The notes beneath the pieces are model-generated. The model saw only the letters and a program-made list of their open reading frames with translations. It was not told the DNA's origin and ran no database searches. A stretch of 64,000 nt of DNA from Frankia casuarinae (GTDB taxonomy: Bacteria; Actinomycetota; Actinomycetes; Frankiales; Frankiaceae), in the NCBI RefSeq assembly GCF_000013345.1, contig NC_007777.1, forward strand, positions 3,286,001 to 3,350,000, read 5' to 3'. Of this stretch, positions 35,569 through 44,716 are shown in pieces. The position numbers and the translations under genes are program-made. Within the stretch, counting starts at the first letter, position 1, and every line of letters begins with the position of its first letter.

Positions 35569-37335
35569 TCAGGGGGCACGGTCAGGGGCCGGGGGACCCC
35601 CGGCGGAGTCGTCCGGCAGCCCACCCACGCCACCGCCGCCGGACGCGCCACCGCCGGACGCGCCAAAGGCCCCGGGCCCCATGTGGGGATACACGTGGTC
35701 GGCAGGCGGAGCGAGATTCTCCTTGATCACCCGTGGGCTGACCCAGCGCAGCAGGTTCTGCGCGGAACCGGCCTTGTCGTTGGTACCGGAACGGCGAGCG
35801 CCGCCGAACGGCTGCCTGCCGACCACGGCCCCGGTCGGCTTGTCATTGACGTAGAAGTTGCCGGCCGCGAAGCGCAGCACGTGTTCGGCGCGAGCGATCG
35901 CCGAGCGGTCGGTCGCGACGACGGCACCGGTGAGCGCGTAGGACGAGGTCCGATCGATCAGTGTCAGCACGTCGTCCCAGGCACCTGGCCGGTTGTCGTC
36001 GTAGACGTGAACCGACAGGATCGGGCCGAACAGCTCGCGGGTGAACCACTCCCGCCCGGGATCGGTGCCGAGCAGCACCGTCGGCCGGACGAACCAGCCG
36101 ACAGCGTCATCGCACTGTGCCCCGGCGAGAACGGTGACGGTCGAATCGCTGGCAGCGCGGGTGCACGCGGCGGCCAGGCGATCGTAGGCGCGCGCGTCGA
36201 TGACCGCACCGGTGAAATGGTCGAAGTCGCTGACGTCCCCCACCGACAGTGCCTCGGTCGCGGCGGCGAGTTCGGCGTCCAGGCGCCGCCACAGGCTTGC
36301 GGGCAGGTACGCCCGGGAGGCCGCCGAGCATTTCTGGCCGCTGTACTCGAAGGACCCCCGCAGCAGCGCGGTACGCAGCACGTCGACGTCGGCCGAGGGA
36401 TGCGCCACCACGAAGTCCTTGCCACCGGTCTCCCCGACGATCCGCGGATAGGAACGGTAGCCGTCCAGATTCTCGCCGACCGCCCGCCACAGCCGGGCGA
36501 AGACGGCGGGAGAACCGGTGAAATGAACGCCGGCCAGATCCGGGTCGGAGAACACCACGTCGCTGACCGGTTCACCCGAACCGCCGACGAGGTTGATGAC
36601 GCCGGGCGGCAACCCCGCCGATTCCAGCAGCCGCATCAGGAAATGTGCGGCGAACGCCTGCGTGGGAGCCGGCTTCCAGACGACAGTGTTCCCCATCAAC
36701 GCCGGCGCGGTCGCCAGGTTCCCGGCGATGGCGGTGAAGTTGAACGGACTGACCGCGTAGACGAATCCCTCCAGTGGACGCAGATCCAGCCGGTTCCATT
36801 CCCCGATCCCGCTGGCCGGCACGTCGGCCAGCAACTCGGCGGCGAACATCACGTTGAACCGCCAGAAGTCGATCAGCTCGCAGGCGGCGTCGATCTCCGC
36901 CTGTTGGCAGGTCTTCGACTGGCCCAGCATGGTGGCCGCGTTCAGCGTGTCCCGCCACGGGCCGGCGAGCGCCTCCGCGGCGCGCAGGAGCACCGCGGCC
37001 CGTCCCGCGAAACCCAGATCCCGCCAGCCGGGGGCGGCCTTCTTCGCCGCGGCGACCGCCGCGGCCGCGTCCGCGTGGGTGCTCTCTCGCAGCGTTCCGA
37101 GCACCCGCCGGTATGCATGAGGCTGCACGACGTCGCGGGCCGGGCCGCCGCCGAGATGCTGGTGTCCCCCGATCGTGTTAGTCAGCTCGATGTGCTCACC
37201 GCCCAGCCGGAGCAGGGCCCGCCGCAGACTGGCACGTTCCGGGCTACCCGGGGCGTAGGAACGGGTCGGTTCGTTACGCGCGACCGGAACCGTCACCGGT
37301 CCGGTCGCCACGCGCTCTGCTTCGTCCCGTCGCAC
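35569..37335 (-). CDS. pruA: L-glutamate gamma-semialdehyde dehydrogenase (proline catabolism)
   Basis: About 588 residues of the aldehyde dehydrogenase superfamily, P5C-dehydrogenase branch: SPFNFTAIAGNL, FTGSPAVFARLWRAVG, catalytic Glu in VGETGGKDFVV, catalytic Cys in FEYSGQKCSAASR, and PFGGARRSGTNDKAG near the end. It oxidises the semialdehyde made by PutB to glutamate with NAD. The C-terminal 40 residues are Gly/Pro-rich. Start uncertain: GTG 37335 has a GGGGGA site, with TTG 37353 and GTG 37311 as alternatives. It is separated from putB by a repeat block. Confidence 0.93.
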   Translation of the reverse strand: MRRDEAERVATGPVTVPVARNEPTRSYAPGSPERASLRRALLRLGGEHIELTNTIGGHQHLGGGPARDVVQPHAYRRVLGTLRESTHADAAAAVAAAKKAAPGWRDLGFAGRAAVLLRAAEALAGPWRDTLNAATMLGQSKTCQQAEIDAACELIDFWRFNVMFAAELLADVPASGIGEWNRLDLRPLEGFVYAVSPFNFTAIAGNLATAPALMGNTVVWKPAPTQAFAAHFLMRLLESAGLPPGVINLVGGSGEPVSDVVFSDPDLAGVHFTGSPAVFARLWRAVGENLDGYRSYPRIVGETGGKDFVVAHPSADVDVLRTALLRGSFEYSGQKCSAASRAYLPASLWRRLDAELAAATEALSVGDVSDFDHFTGAVIDARAYDRLAAACTRAASDSTVTVLAGAQCDDAVGWFVRPTVLLGTDPGREWFTRELFGPILSVHVYDDNRPGAWDDVLTLIDRTSSYALTGAVVATDRSAIARAEHVLRFAAGNFYVNDKPTGAVVGRQPFGGARRSGTNDKAGSAQNLLRWVSPRVIKENLAPPADHVYPHMGPGAFGASGGGASGGGGVGGLPDDSAGGPPAPDRAP

Positions 37336-37360
37336 GCTCCGTCCCCCGTCCAACCAGCCC

Positions 37361-37444
37361 GCGTCCCAGGCCCGCCCATAATCCCAGGCCCGCCGCGTCC
37401 CAGGCCCGCCGCGTCCCAGGCCCGCCCATAATCCCAGGCCCGCC
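37361..37444. repeat. 34-bp direct repeat with extra half unit between putB and pruA
   Basis: An identical 34-base sequence occurs at 37361-37394 and 37411-37444, separated by a 16-base partial unit. Each is built from CCCAGGCCCGCC blocks. It fills almost the whole putB-pruA gap and may influence read-through or processing. Confidence 0.85.
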
Positions 37445-37449
37445 GCGTC

Positions 37450-38379
37450 TCAGGCCCGACTCCGGAGCGCGCGGGCGGCAAGCAGCAGGTTCGTGGGTCT
37501 CTCCACCAGCCGCCGGGTCAGGTACGGCACGCAGTCCGCCCCGTAGGGCACATACACCCGCACCGTGGCCCCGGTCGACGCCAACCGCCGCTGCTCGCCC
37601 GGGCGTACCCCGTACAGCAACTGGTATTCGAAGGTCGCGGGCAGGCGTCCCACGTGCTCGGCGAACCGGCCGGCGAGGTTCAGGAGGGCGGGATCGTGAG
37701 TGGCAATCATGGGATAGCCCGATCCGGTGAGCAGGATTCCCAGACAGCGGGCGTACGCGGCGGCGACGGCCGGACGTCCCTGGTAGGCCACGGCGGACGG
37801 TTCGCGGTAGGCGCCCTTGCACAGCCGCACCCGTGACCCGGCGGTGGCGAGGTCACGGCAGTCCGTCTCGGTGCGCAGAAGCTGCGCCTGCAGGACGGCG
37901 CCGACGAAGGGGAAGTCGCGACGCAGCTCCACCAGGGTGTCCAACGTCGAGTCCGTGGTGGTGTGATCCTCCATGTCCAGGGTGACCGTCGCGTTCGCCG
38001 CCGCTGCCCGCGCGCAGAGCTCGGCGGCGTTCTCGTATGACAGCTTGCGGCCGTCGCGGGGCACGGCCTGACCGAGCGCGGACAGCTTCACCGAGACGTC
38101 GAGACCGGCGGCGATCCCCGCGCGGTCGGCGAGGTCGAGCAGCCCGAGGTAGGCCAGCAGAGTGTCGGCCGCGTCCTGCGCACGGGTGATGTCCTCACCG
38201 AGCAGATCCACTGTCGCCAGGAGGCCGAGGTCGGCAAGTCCGGCTACCGCGGCGATCGCGTCCGTATCGGACGGGCCGGCGACGAAGCGATCGATGATCC
38301 CCCGGGCGAGGGGGGTACGTGTGACGAGCGCGCGGGTGAGCGGATGGCGGGACACGGGAGGCATCAGCTTTTGGATCAT
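37450..38379 (-). CDS. putB: Proline dehydrogenase, monofunctional
   Basis: 309 residues from ATG 38379 behind GAGGG. FAD-dependent TIM barrel: DVSVKLSALGQ, VTLDMEDHTTTDSTLDTL, RVRLCKGAYREP with the conserved Lys and Arg, MIATHDPALL, and FEYQLLYGVRPGEQRRL for substrate binding. It converts proline to P5C at the membrane, passing electrons to quinone; PruA then completes the route. It lies immediately downstream of three conservon genes. Confidence 0.93.
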   Translation of the reverse strand: MIQKLMPPVSRHPLTRALVTRTPLARGIIDRFVAGPSDTDAIAAVAGLADLGLLATVDLLGEDITRAQDAADTLLAYLGLLDLADRAGIAAGLDVSVKLSALGQAVPRDGRKLSYENAAELCARAAAANATVTLDMEDHTTTDSTLDTLVELRRDFPFVGAVLQAQLLRTETDCRDLATAGSRVRLCKGAYREPSAVAYQGRPAVAAAYARCLGILLTGSGYPMIATHDPALLNLAGRFAEHVGRLPATFEYQLLYGVRPGEQRRLASTGATVRVYVPYGADCVPYLTRRLVERPTNLLLAARALRSRA

Positions 38380-38512
38380 ATCGATCGTCCCTCTGAGGCG
38401 ACGTGACAGAATGAGCGCGATCCGAAGCTTCACGTAAGCTCAATGCTCTGTCCAGCCCAGCGGCGCGGAATGCCGCGCCGTCTCAGAGCGCGCCGTCTCA
38501 GAGCGCGCCGTC

Positions 38513-38872
38513 TCAGATGCGACGCAGGCCGGCGAGTACCCGGTCGAGCAACTCGAGCTGCGGGGCTCCCGTCGGCATGGTGAGCTGGGAGATCTCTACC
38601 AGGCGGTCCGCCGCCGCGTCGGCGACGAGCACGCGGACGACGCCCACGGGCAAACGCAGCTCGGCCGCGATCTCGATCACCGACTGAGGCTGCACGCACA
38701 TCGCGACGATCGACTTCTGTTCGAGAAGCAGGACGGACAGCCGCCCGCGGCCGAGCGGTGTCGTGGTCACCATGGCCTCGAGCGCCAGCAGACGGGACGG
38801 GCGCGCCCGGCCGCGGGTCGCCGTGTACGGCCGCACAAGCTCGCCCGACGGCTCCACCGCGTCCCCGTTCAC
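38513..38872 (-). CDS. DUF742 protein (conservon component C)
   Basis: 119 residues, GTG start. Core motif RPYTATRGRARPS then LALEAMVTT, with a MarR-like winged-helix segment SVIEIAAELRLPVGVVRVLVAD. DUF742 proteins are the C component of actinobacterial conservons (sensor kinase, roadblock, DUF742, GTPase) that act with Ras-like GTPases at the membrane. Here the GTPase that normally follows is absent. Confidence 0.9.
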   Translation of the reverse strand: MNGDAVEPSGELVRPYTATRGRARPSRLLALEAMVTTTPLGRGRLSVLLLEQKSIVAMCVQPQSVIEIAAELRLPVGVVRVLVADAAADRLVEISQLTMPTGAPQLELLDRVLAGLRRI

Positions 38873-38939
38873 GTGATCACCTGATCACCTGGTCATAGGG
38901 GTATGGGGTCATGGGGGATGTCACCTGGTGGACACCTGG

Positions 38940-39344
38940 TCACACACTTTCGCGGCGGGCCGGGGTGAGCGCCTCCCGGGTCCGGGCGACGAGCACCGTC
39001 ATCTCGTACCCTACGAGCCCGATATCGCAGGTGTTGGTGGCGAGCACGGCCAGATAGGACCCCTCCCCGACTGCCATGAGCAGCAGCGAGCCCTGGGCCA
39101 TCTCGACGATGGTCTGGGTGACGTGGCCGCCGTCCACGAAGTCGGCGGCGGCCAGGGTCAGGCTGAACAGACCGGACGCGAGAGAACCCAGCCGTTCCGC
39201 CCGCTCCCGCGGGAGACCAGTGCAGACGGCGAGGAGATGCCCGTCCGAGGACGCGACGATCGCATTGGCCACGCCGGGCACGAAGTCGACGAAGTTGTTG
39301 ACGAGCCAGTCGAGCGAGGGATGCTCGGGATCCGCGCGGGTCAC
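38940..39344 (-). CDS. Roadblock/LC7-domain protein (conservon component B)
   Basis: 134 residues starting at GTG 39344 four bases after GGAGGACGC. The sequence LDWLVNNFVDFVPGVANAIV, then ASSDGHLLAVCTGLP and LAVLATNTCDIGLVGYEM is the roadblock fold of MglB-like GTPase partners. It sits between the sensor kinase and the DUF742 protein, as in a conservon. Confidence 0.92.
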   Translation of the reverse strand: MTRADPEHPSLDWLVNNFVDFVPGVANAIVASSDGHLLAVCTGLPRERAERLGSLASGLFSLTLAAADFVDGGHVTQTIVEMAQGSLLLMAVGEGSYLAVLATNTCDIGLVGYEMTVLVARTREALTPARRESV

Positions 39345-39446
39345 GCGTCCTCCAGACTATGCGAATCAGACGGTGCGAATCAGACGGTGTGGTGTCCGCG
39401 CGCAGGCAGGAAGGGTGCGGATGGTCATCCGTCCCCGCCAGGCTCG

Positions 39447-42400
39447 TCAGGGGTCTCCCTTGACACCACGGGCATGGTGAACGCCTTCGTACAGTCGGCT
39501 CAGGCGGCCGCGGATCCGTTCGGGCGCCACCGTCTGCCGTTCCGGGGCCGGCGTGAGCGCCGCTGCCGGGCCGAAAAGGTCGGGACCGGCATCGGGGGGG
39601 CGAGCGGTCGCGGACCTGGACGGGGGTGTGCCCAACGGGTCCGGGCCGAGGAGCCCGTGGGTCTGCGGGGCGCGGATCGGCAGCCCGGAGGGGGTCCTGG
39701 GACCGTCTGGCCCGATGGGGGGATGGTCACTCACCGCCGCTTCGCCTGAGCCCGGTACCCCACCGACGGTTATCGCCCCGCCTGACCGTGCCGCCCCACC
39801 GGCCGCTGAGGGCTCAAGGGACGCGGGTGGCTCAAGGGACGCGGGTGGCTCAAGGGACGCGGGTGGGATGCGCTCCGCGGAACGCGACGGTGCCGGATCT
39901 CGCGTGAACCAGTTGAACTTCTCCTCGGGGACCTCGGGGACCTCGGGGACCTCGGGGACCTCGGAGGGCTCGGAGGGCTCGGAGGGCTCGGGCGACCGCA
40001 CCGCGGCGGCGCGCATCCTTCTGTCCGCCCCACGCTCGCGCCGACGACGGAGCGCGGCCACCGCCTCCTCTATCGGAGGCAGGGCGGCCCCGCCATCCGA
40101 TCCCGTGGCGGCGCCCGGACGCGACCCGCCACCCGCCTCGGCCGCGGTGGGCAGGTCGGCGTCGTCGGCGAGCTCGTCAACGACGTCGAGATCGACACCG
40201 CGCGGCCGGAACCACTCCTCGGTCGGTGTGTAGGAGGTGTAGGAGCCGAGAGCGGCCGGCGGCGTATCGGGACCGCCGAGCGACCCCGCAGGCCCAGCAG
40301 GCCCCGCAGGCCCGTAACCGTTCAGGCCCGTCGCACCGGGCCCCGCCAGGCCGGGAGCCGCCAGGCCGTTGCCATGAGACGCGCTGCCATGAGACGCGCT
40401 GCCACGAGACGCGCTGCCACGAGACGCGCTGCCCGCGACGAGCAGCACGGCGGGCAGATGGACGAGCGCGCGAACCCCGCCGGTATCCGAGCGTGCCAGC
40501 CGCACCTCGATGTCGTGCCGCGCGGCCAGGCGGGCCACGACGAACAGGCCGAGGCGTTGGGCGATCGAGAAGTCGAACACCGGAGGCTCGGCCAGCCGCT
40601 GGTTGGCTGCGGTCAGCTCCTTCTCCGACATCCCGAGGCCGGCGTCGTCGATGATGATGAGCAATCCGCCGTCGTCAAGGCGGGACGCCGCGAGGTCGAC
40701 CGCGAGGTATGGCGGGGAGAACTGGGCGGCGTTCTCCAACAGCTCGGCGACGAGGTGGACGACGTGGTTGACGGAGTCGGCCGCAACCTGCACCTCCGGC
40801 ACCTCGATGATCTGGATCCGTTCGTACTGCTCGATCTCGCCGATCGCGGCCTGCAGCACGTCACCCAGCGGTACCGGACCCGCCCGGCGCCGGCCCGGGC
40901 CGGCCCCCGCGAGCACGAGCAGGTTCTCGCTGTTGCGGCGCATCCGGGTCGCCAGGTGGTCGAGCTTGAACAGGTTCTCCAGCTGGAGGGGGTTCTCCTC
41001 GCTGGCCTCCAGCCGGTCGATGAGCGCGATCTGCCGTTCGATGAGGCTCTGGCTGCGCCGGGACAGGCTCAGGAACAGGGTGTTGACGTTGCGCCGCAGG
41101 CCGGCCTGTTCGGTGGCCAGCCGCACCGCCTCGTGCTGCAGCTCGTCGAAGGTGCGCGCGACCTCGCCGATCTCGTCGCGGGAGTCGACGGCGATGGACC
41201 GGATCGTCGTGTCGACCTGGTCCGGGTACGCGGTTTGCAGCTGCTCGATCAGGCGGGGAAGGCGCTCGTGGGCGACGTCGAGGGCGCCCGTCCGCAGCCT
41301 GCGCAGGGGGCCGGTCATCGTGCGCGCGATCGCCAGCGTCCACACGATCGCACCGGCCATGATAATGATGATCAGCGCGCCGAGGATGGCGGTTCGCTCC
41401 CAGGCGGTGGAGCGCAGGTCGCTCGCGGACCCGATGACGTCGTCGAGCAGTCCGGTCTCGACGGTGCGCAGCAGCTCGATGTGGGTGGTGCTGGCCGCGA
41501 ACCACTGGTCGGGATCGATGCCGAGGTCGGGCAGCCGCTGACGCTGGATGGCACGGTCGGAGGTGCGCTTGACCGTCAGCACCGCCTGACCGTTGACGAT
41601 CTGATCATAGCGGGTCCGGTCGCTGGGTCGGGCTGCGGCGCGGAACGCGTCCTGGGCCGTCTGCTCCTCGGCGAGGAGACCGGACATCCGTTCGGCGGCG
41701 CCGAACTCGAACCGGCCGGTGAGGGCCGCGGCGTAGAGCTGACCGCGGATCTGGGAGTTGATCTCCTTGATGGTCGACAGGTCATTGAGGACCGTGGTGG
41801 CGTAGCGGAGCTCGTCGTCGTCCCGGTCCTGCCCGATCCGGCGGTCGAAGGCGAGCAGGCGGCTGATCGTGGTCGAGTACTCGCTCAGGATCGCGCCGAT
41901 GGGCAGCTTCCCGCCCCGGACGGCCTGACGCAGCGCGGGCAGTGCGGCGATGCTCTGCCGCACCCGCACGGACAGCGGGGAGGCCCCTCGGCCGAGACGG
42001 CCGGAGGAGGACCCCAGCGAGGCCTGGAAACGGGTTAGCACCTTGTCCACGACACGCTGCTCGGTGTTCAGCCGGTCGGCCAGCGCCCTGCTGGTCGGGG
42101 CGGCGCCACGCCCGCTCATGATGAAGCCCGCGGCGAGGTCCCGCTCGAGCTGCATCTCGTGCACCGCCGCGGTCACATCCCGGCCGAGCCTCGCCGAGGT
42201 CACCCCGTGACCGTAGCTGGCCGCGTCGGACAGCCAGGTCACGCCGGCGAGAATCGCTACCGCCAAGAAGGCCGCCATGGGCACCGCCAAGGCCGCGAAG
42301 AGCTTCCCGCGCACGGGGAGGTCGTGCAGGCGCAGCCGCCGCCACGGACGCGATCGGAACTCCCCCGCCCCGGTCGTAGCCACGGCGGGGGCCGCGGCCC

Positions 42401-42572
42401 CGGTCACGGCCCCGGTCACGGTCACGGTCACGGCCCCCGCCGAGTGCCGCCGACGCCGCACCGGGGATGGCTGCTCCCGGTCCCCGGGTGTGCCCGCGCC
42501 ACAATGCCGGCTCTCGGCAGAGGAGCCCGGCGGGTCATCCGCCGCGACCCGCCTTCTTCCCGGCTGGACCAC
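39447..42572 (-). CDS. Nitrate/nitrite-sensing (NIT) domain sensor kinase, conservon component A
   Basis: 1041 residues. A basic N-terminus, first membrane helix near residue 95 (LFAALAVPMAAFLAVAILAG), an external helical NIT domain (about 120-390), second helix near 400 (ALIIIIMAGAIVWTLAI), a HAMP-like linker, a signalling helix (LSRRSQSLIERQIALIDRL) and a GHKL ATPase with ELLENAAQFSPP and DDAGLGM. The typical His-containing H box is replaced by the conservon form. The last 300 residues are disordered, with 15-, 18- and 9-base in-frame repeats. It should regulate the B/C partners downstream. Confidence 0.92.
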   Translation of the reverse strand: MVQPGRRRVAADDPPGSSAESRHCGAGTPGDREQPSPVRRRRHSAGAVTVTVTGAVTGAAAPAVATTGAGEFRSRPWRRLRLHDLPVRGKLFAALAVPMAAFLAVAILAGVTWLSDAASYGHGVTSARLGRDVTAAVHEMQLERDLAAGFIMSGRGAAPTSRALADRLNTEQRVVDKVLTRFQASLGSSSGRLGRGASPLSVRVRQSIAALPALRQAVRGGKLPIGAILSEYSTTISRLLAFDRRIGQDRDDDELRYATTVLNDLSTIKEINSQIRGQLYAAALTGRFEFGAAERMSGLLAEEQTAQDAFRAAARPSDRTRYDQIVNGQAVLTVKRTSDRAIQRQRLPDLGIDPDQWFAASTTHIELLRTVETGLLDDVIGSASDLRSTAWERTAILGALIIIIMAGAIVWTLAIARTMTGPLRRLRTGALDVAHERLPRLIEQLQTAYPDQVDTTIRSIAVDSRDEIGEVARTFDELQHEAVRLATEQAGLRRNVNTLFLSLSRRSQSLIERQIALIDRLEASEENPLQLENLFKLDHLATRMRRNSENLLVLAGAGPGRRRAGPVPLGDVLQAAIGEIEQYERIQIIEVPEVQVAADSVNHVVHLVAELLENAAQFSPPYLAVDLAASRLDDGGLLIIIDDAGLGMSEKELTAANQRLAEPPVFDFSIAQRLGLFVVARLAARHDIEVRLARSDTGGVRALVHLPAVLLVAGSASRGSASRGSASHGSASHGNGLAAPGLAGPGATGLNGYGPAGPAGPAGSLGGPDTPPAALGSYTSYTPTEEWFRPRGVDLDVVDELADDADLPTAAEAGGGSRPGAATGSDGGAALPPIEEAVAALRRRRERGADRRMRAAAVRSPEPSEPSEPSEVPEVPEVPEVPEEKFNWFTRDPAPSRSAERIPPASLEPPASLEPPASLEPSAAGGAARSGGAITVGGVPGSGEAAVSDHPPIGPDGPRTPSGLPIRAPQTHGLLGPDPLGTPPSRSATARPPDAGPDLFGPAAALTPAPERQTVAPERIRGRLSRLYEGVHHARGVKGDP
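39811..39986 (-). repeat. In-frame repeats in the kinase tail
   Basis: Three 18-base units GGCTCAAGGGACGCGGGT (39811-39864), four CTCGGGGAC units (39924-39959) and three CTCGGAGGG units (39960-39986). They encode Pro/Ser/Glu-rich repeats in the cytoplasmic tail. Confidence 0.9.
40371..40430 (-). repeat. 15-bp in-frame repeat, four copies, in the kinase tail
   Basis: Four units of GCCATGAGACGCGCT (two with a T to C change) encode GSASH/GSASR repeats between the ATPase domain and the disordered tail. Confidence 0.9.
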
Positions 42573-42853
42573 GAGATCCGTACCTCTCGCCCTCTCGGAT
42601 CGCCCTCTGGAACTGTCCCGCCAGGCCAGTCCCGGCCCTGGCCGGCAAAGACTATGCCTTGGCCGGCAAAGACTATGTGGGCGCCCGATGTCGCCGCCGG
42701 TGGGGTCGCCAGTAGGCTCGCCTGACGATTGGCCCCGTCAATCACCCGCGCTGCTGGACAGCCCGGCTGCGGTTGTTGTCCGACAAACAACTAGTGTCGC
42801 CGCTGGCCACTGCCAGCTTTCACTCCTCACCGAGCCGGGCATGCGGGAGCACG

Positions 42854-44230
42854 ATGATCCACGGGTTTCGAAGCACGGTCGCGGGCCTTGCGCTTCTCTC
42901 CGCGGTCGTGCTGGCCGCCTGTGGTAGCGGTGGCAAAGCCGAGCCGGCCCGAGTTTCCGGCGAGGTCAAGATCGGACTGCTCGCCCCCATGACCCATGGC
43001 GATACCGAGACGGGGCGTGACGCACAACGCGGAGCAGAGCTCGCCAGCCGTCTCATCAACGCCGGCGAAAGCTGGGCGAGCGACGGGACCAGAGACCTCT
43101 GGGGGCCAGCCGGCCGGGCCCACCTTTCTGTTGTGACATTGGATACAAGTAGCGATCCGCGCCAGACCGCGGACGCCACGTCACGCTTGGCGACCGACCA
43201 CGGCGTCGTGGGCATCGTCGGCGCGTTCACCCCCGACGCCACCCTGGAAGCCAGCCAGCGGGCCGAACGCCTGCGGATCCCGTTCGTCAGCGGGGGCCCG
43301 TCGCTGACGGCGCTGACCGAACGTGGGCTGAGCTGGTTCTTCCGGATCGGACCCGACGCGGCCGACTACGGCGGCGCCTTCCTGTCCCTGCTGCGTGACG
43401 CCGAGCAGCCGGGCCAGGAACGCCGACGCGTCGCCCTGCTCTACACCAACGACGCCACCGGCCTCGATATGCAGGCGACCGTGGCGGAGTTCGCCGAGGA
43501 GACCGGTTACCCGATCGTGGCGAGCGTGGCCTACCAGCCGGGTACGGGCCAGCCGGGTACGGGCGATCTGGCCGCCGCTGTCGGCGCCCTGCAAGCCACT
43601 GCACCCGACATTGTACTGACGAATATTTCTCCCGGTCAGGGCGCAATTCTGGGAAACACTTTCCGGGATGGTGGATACATACCGCCCGCGGTTGTCGTGT
43701 ACGGCGACCCGGCGGAGGCCGCCCGACTCGCCGCGGTTCCCGAGTTCGCCGATCGGGTCAGCCGCCAGGTCGCCTGGTCGATGCCCATCGCCCGGGCCAA
43801 TCCGCTGGCCGCGAGAGTAATCGACCGCTATCTGCACGATTTCGGGGCGCCGATGACCGAGAATGCGGCCGAGGCCTTCACCGCCATGACCACGATCGCG
43901 CAGGCAATCGATGACGCGGGCAGTACGGATCGTGAACTGGTCCGCTCCGCGTTGACCGCCCTGAATCTACCCGCGAGTTCGACCATCATGCCGTGGAACG
44001 GCGTCCATTTCGACGGAACCCACCAGAACACACTTTCCGCAACAGCGATCGAACAGACCACCGGTACGACATTCAGAACCGTCTACCCCCGCGACCTGGC
44101 CACGACGACGGTCAAGTGGCCCGCGCCGGGGACGGCCGTGACGACTGTCGGACACCCATCATCGAGGGCGACGTCGGCGTCACAGTCGACGCCGGGGACC
44201 AGGACCAGGACACGGACACGGAACGAGTAG
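42854..44230 (+). CDS. Branched-chain amino-acid-type ABC substrate-binding lipoprotein
   Basis: 458 residues from ATG 42854 (GGGAG just before). The signal peptide ends in a lipobox, LAACGSGG, with Cys23. The type I periplasmic-binding fold follows: EVKIGLLAPMTHGDTETGRD, GIVGAFTPDATLEASQ, RIPFVSGGPSLTAL and DIVLTNISPGQGAIL. No permease or ATPase genes are beside it, and it diverges from the NIT-domain kinase. It could act as a sensor-linked ligand receptor rather than a transporter part. The basic tail TRTRTRTRNE is unusual. Confidence 0.85.
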   Translation: MIHGFRSTVAGLALLSAVVLAACGSGGKAEPARVSGEVKIGLLAPMTHGDTETGRDAQRGAELASRLINAGESWASDGTRDLWGPAGRAHLSVVTLDTSSDPRQTADATSRLATDHGVVGIVGAFTPDATLEASQRAERLRIPFVSGGPSLTALTERGLSWFFRIGPDAADYGGAFLSLLRDAEQPGQERRRVALLYTNDATGLDMQATVAEFAEETGYPIVASVAYQPGTGQPGTGDLAAAVGALQATAPDIVLTNISPGQGAILGNTFRDGGYIPPAVVVYGDPAEAARLAAVPEFADRVSRQVAWSMPIARANPLAARVIDRYLHDFGAPMTENAAEAFTAMTTIAQAIDDAGSTDRELVRSALTALNLPASSTIMPWNGVHFDGTHQNTLSATAIEQTTGTTFRTVYPRDLATTTVKWPAPGTAVTTVGHPSSRATSASQSTPGTRTRTRTRNE

Positions 44231-44716
44231 GTACCCGGATCGTTCTCCCCCTGACCCGTCCACGGATCACCTCGCCGGCGCGAGATCCGCCACCAGCACC
44301 GGATCGAGGCCGCCGGGGGTGCCGTCCGGCTCGGTCTTCTCCAGCCGGAACCGGGCCGCGCGTCCGTCGAGTTCGAGGACGGCGAGCACACCGCCTGCCA
44401 CACCGGGCTCGGCGCCGTGGCCGCGGCGCCGTGGCCGCTGGGCGAAGCCGTCACCGGACTGCTGACCATGGTGGCGGTCTGGGCGACCCTCTCCCGGAGA
44501 CTCCTGTACGCGAGCCCTGGAGCCGCCGGCGGCGCATACCTGGCGGCGCGCACCTGGCGGCCAGGTGGTGCTGGCGACGGCGCCACGCGAGCCACTCCGG
44601 GAAGTCGGACGACAGGCTCGTCGTGTAGCGCCGTTCACGGCAGCGCGAGCGAGGATATTCTGGAGGTTTTTGAGCTGGTCCTTCAAATTCGGACCTTCCT
44701 TCAGCTATGAGCCGGT
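44231..44716. other. Region between binding lipoprotein and HNH endonuclease
   Basis: 486 bases. A minus-strand frame (44267-44686) ends LAVLELDGRAARFRLEKTE, which looks protein-like but has no recognisable family or ribosome site. It may be a gene remnant. Nothing else is seen. Confidence 0.4.

Noticed and set aside
34333-37431. 1032-residue plus-strand frame
   Set aside because: It runs antisense through the AIM24, DUF5134 and PruA genes, has shadow composition and no domain.
40374-42038. 554-residue plus-strand frame opposite the NIT kinase
   Set aside because: Antisense to the kinase ATPase and sensor domains; composition is typical of a shadow frame.
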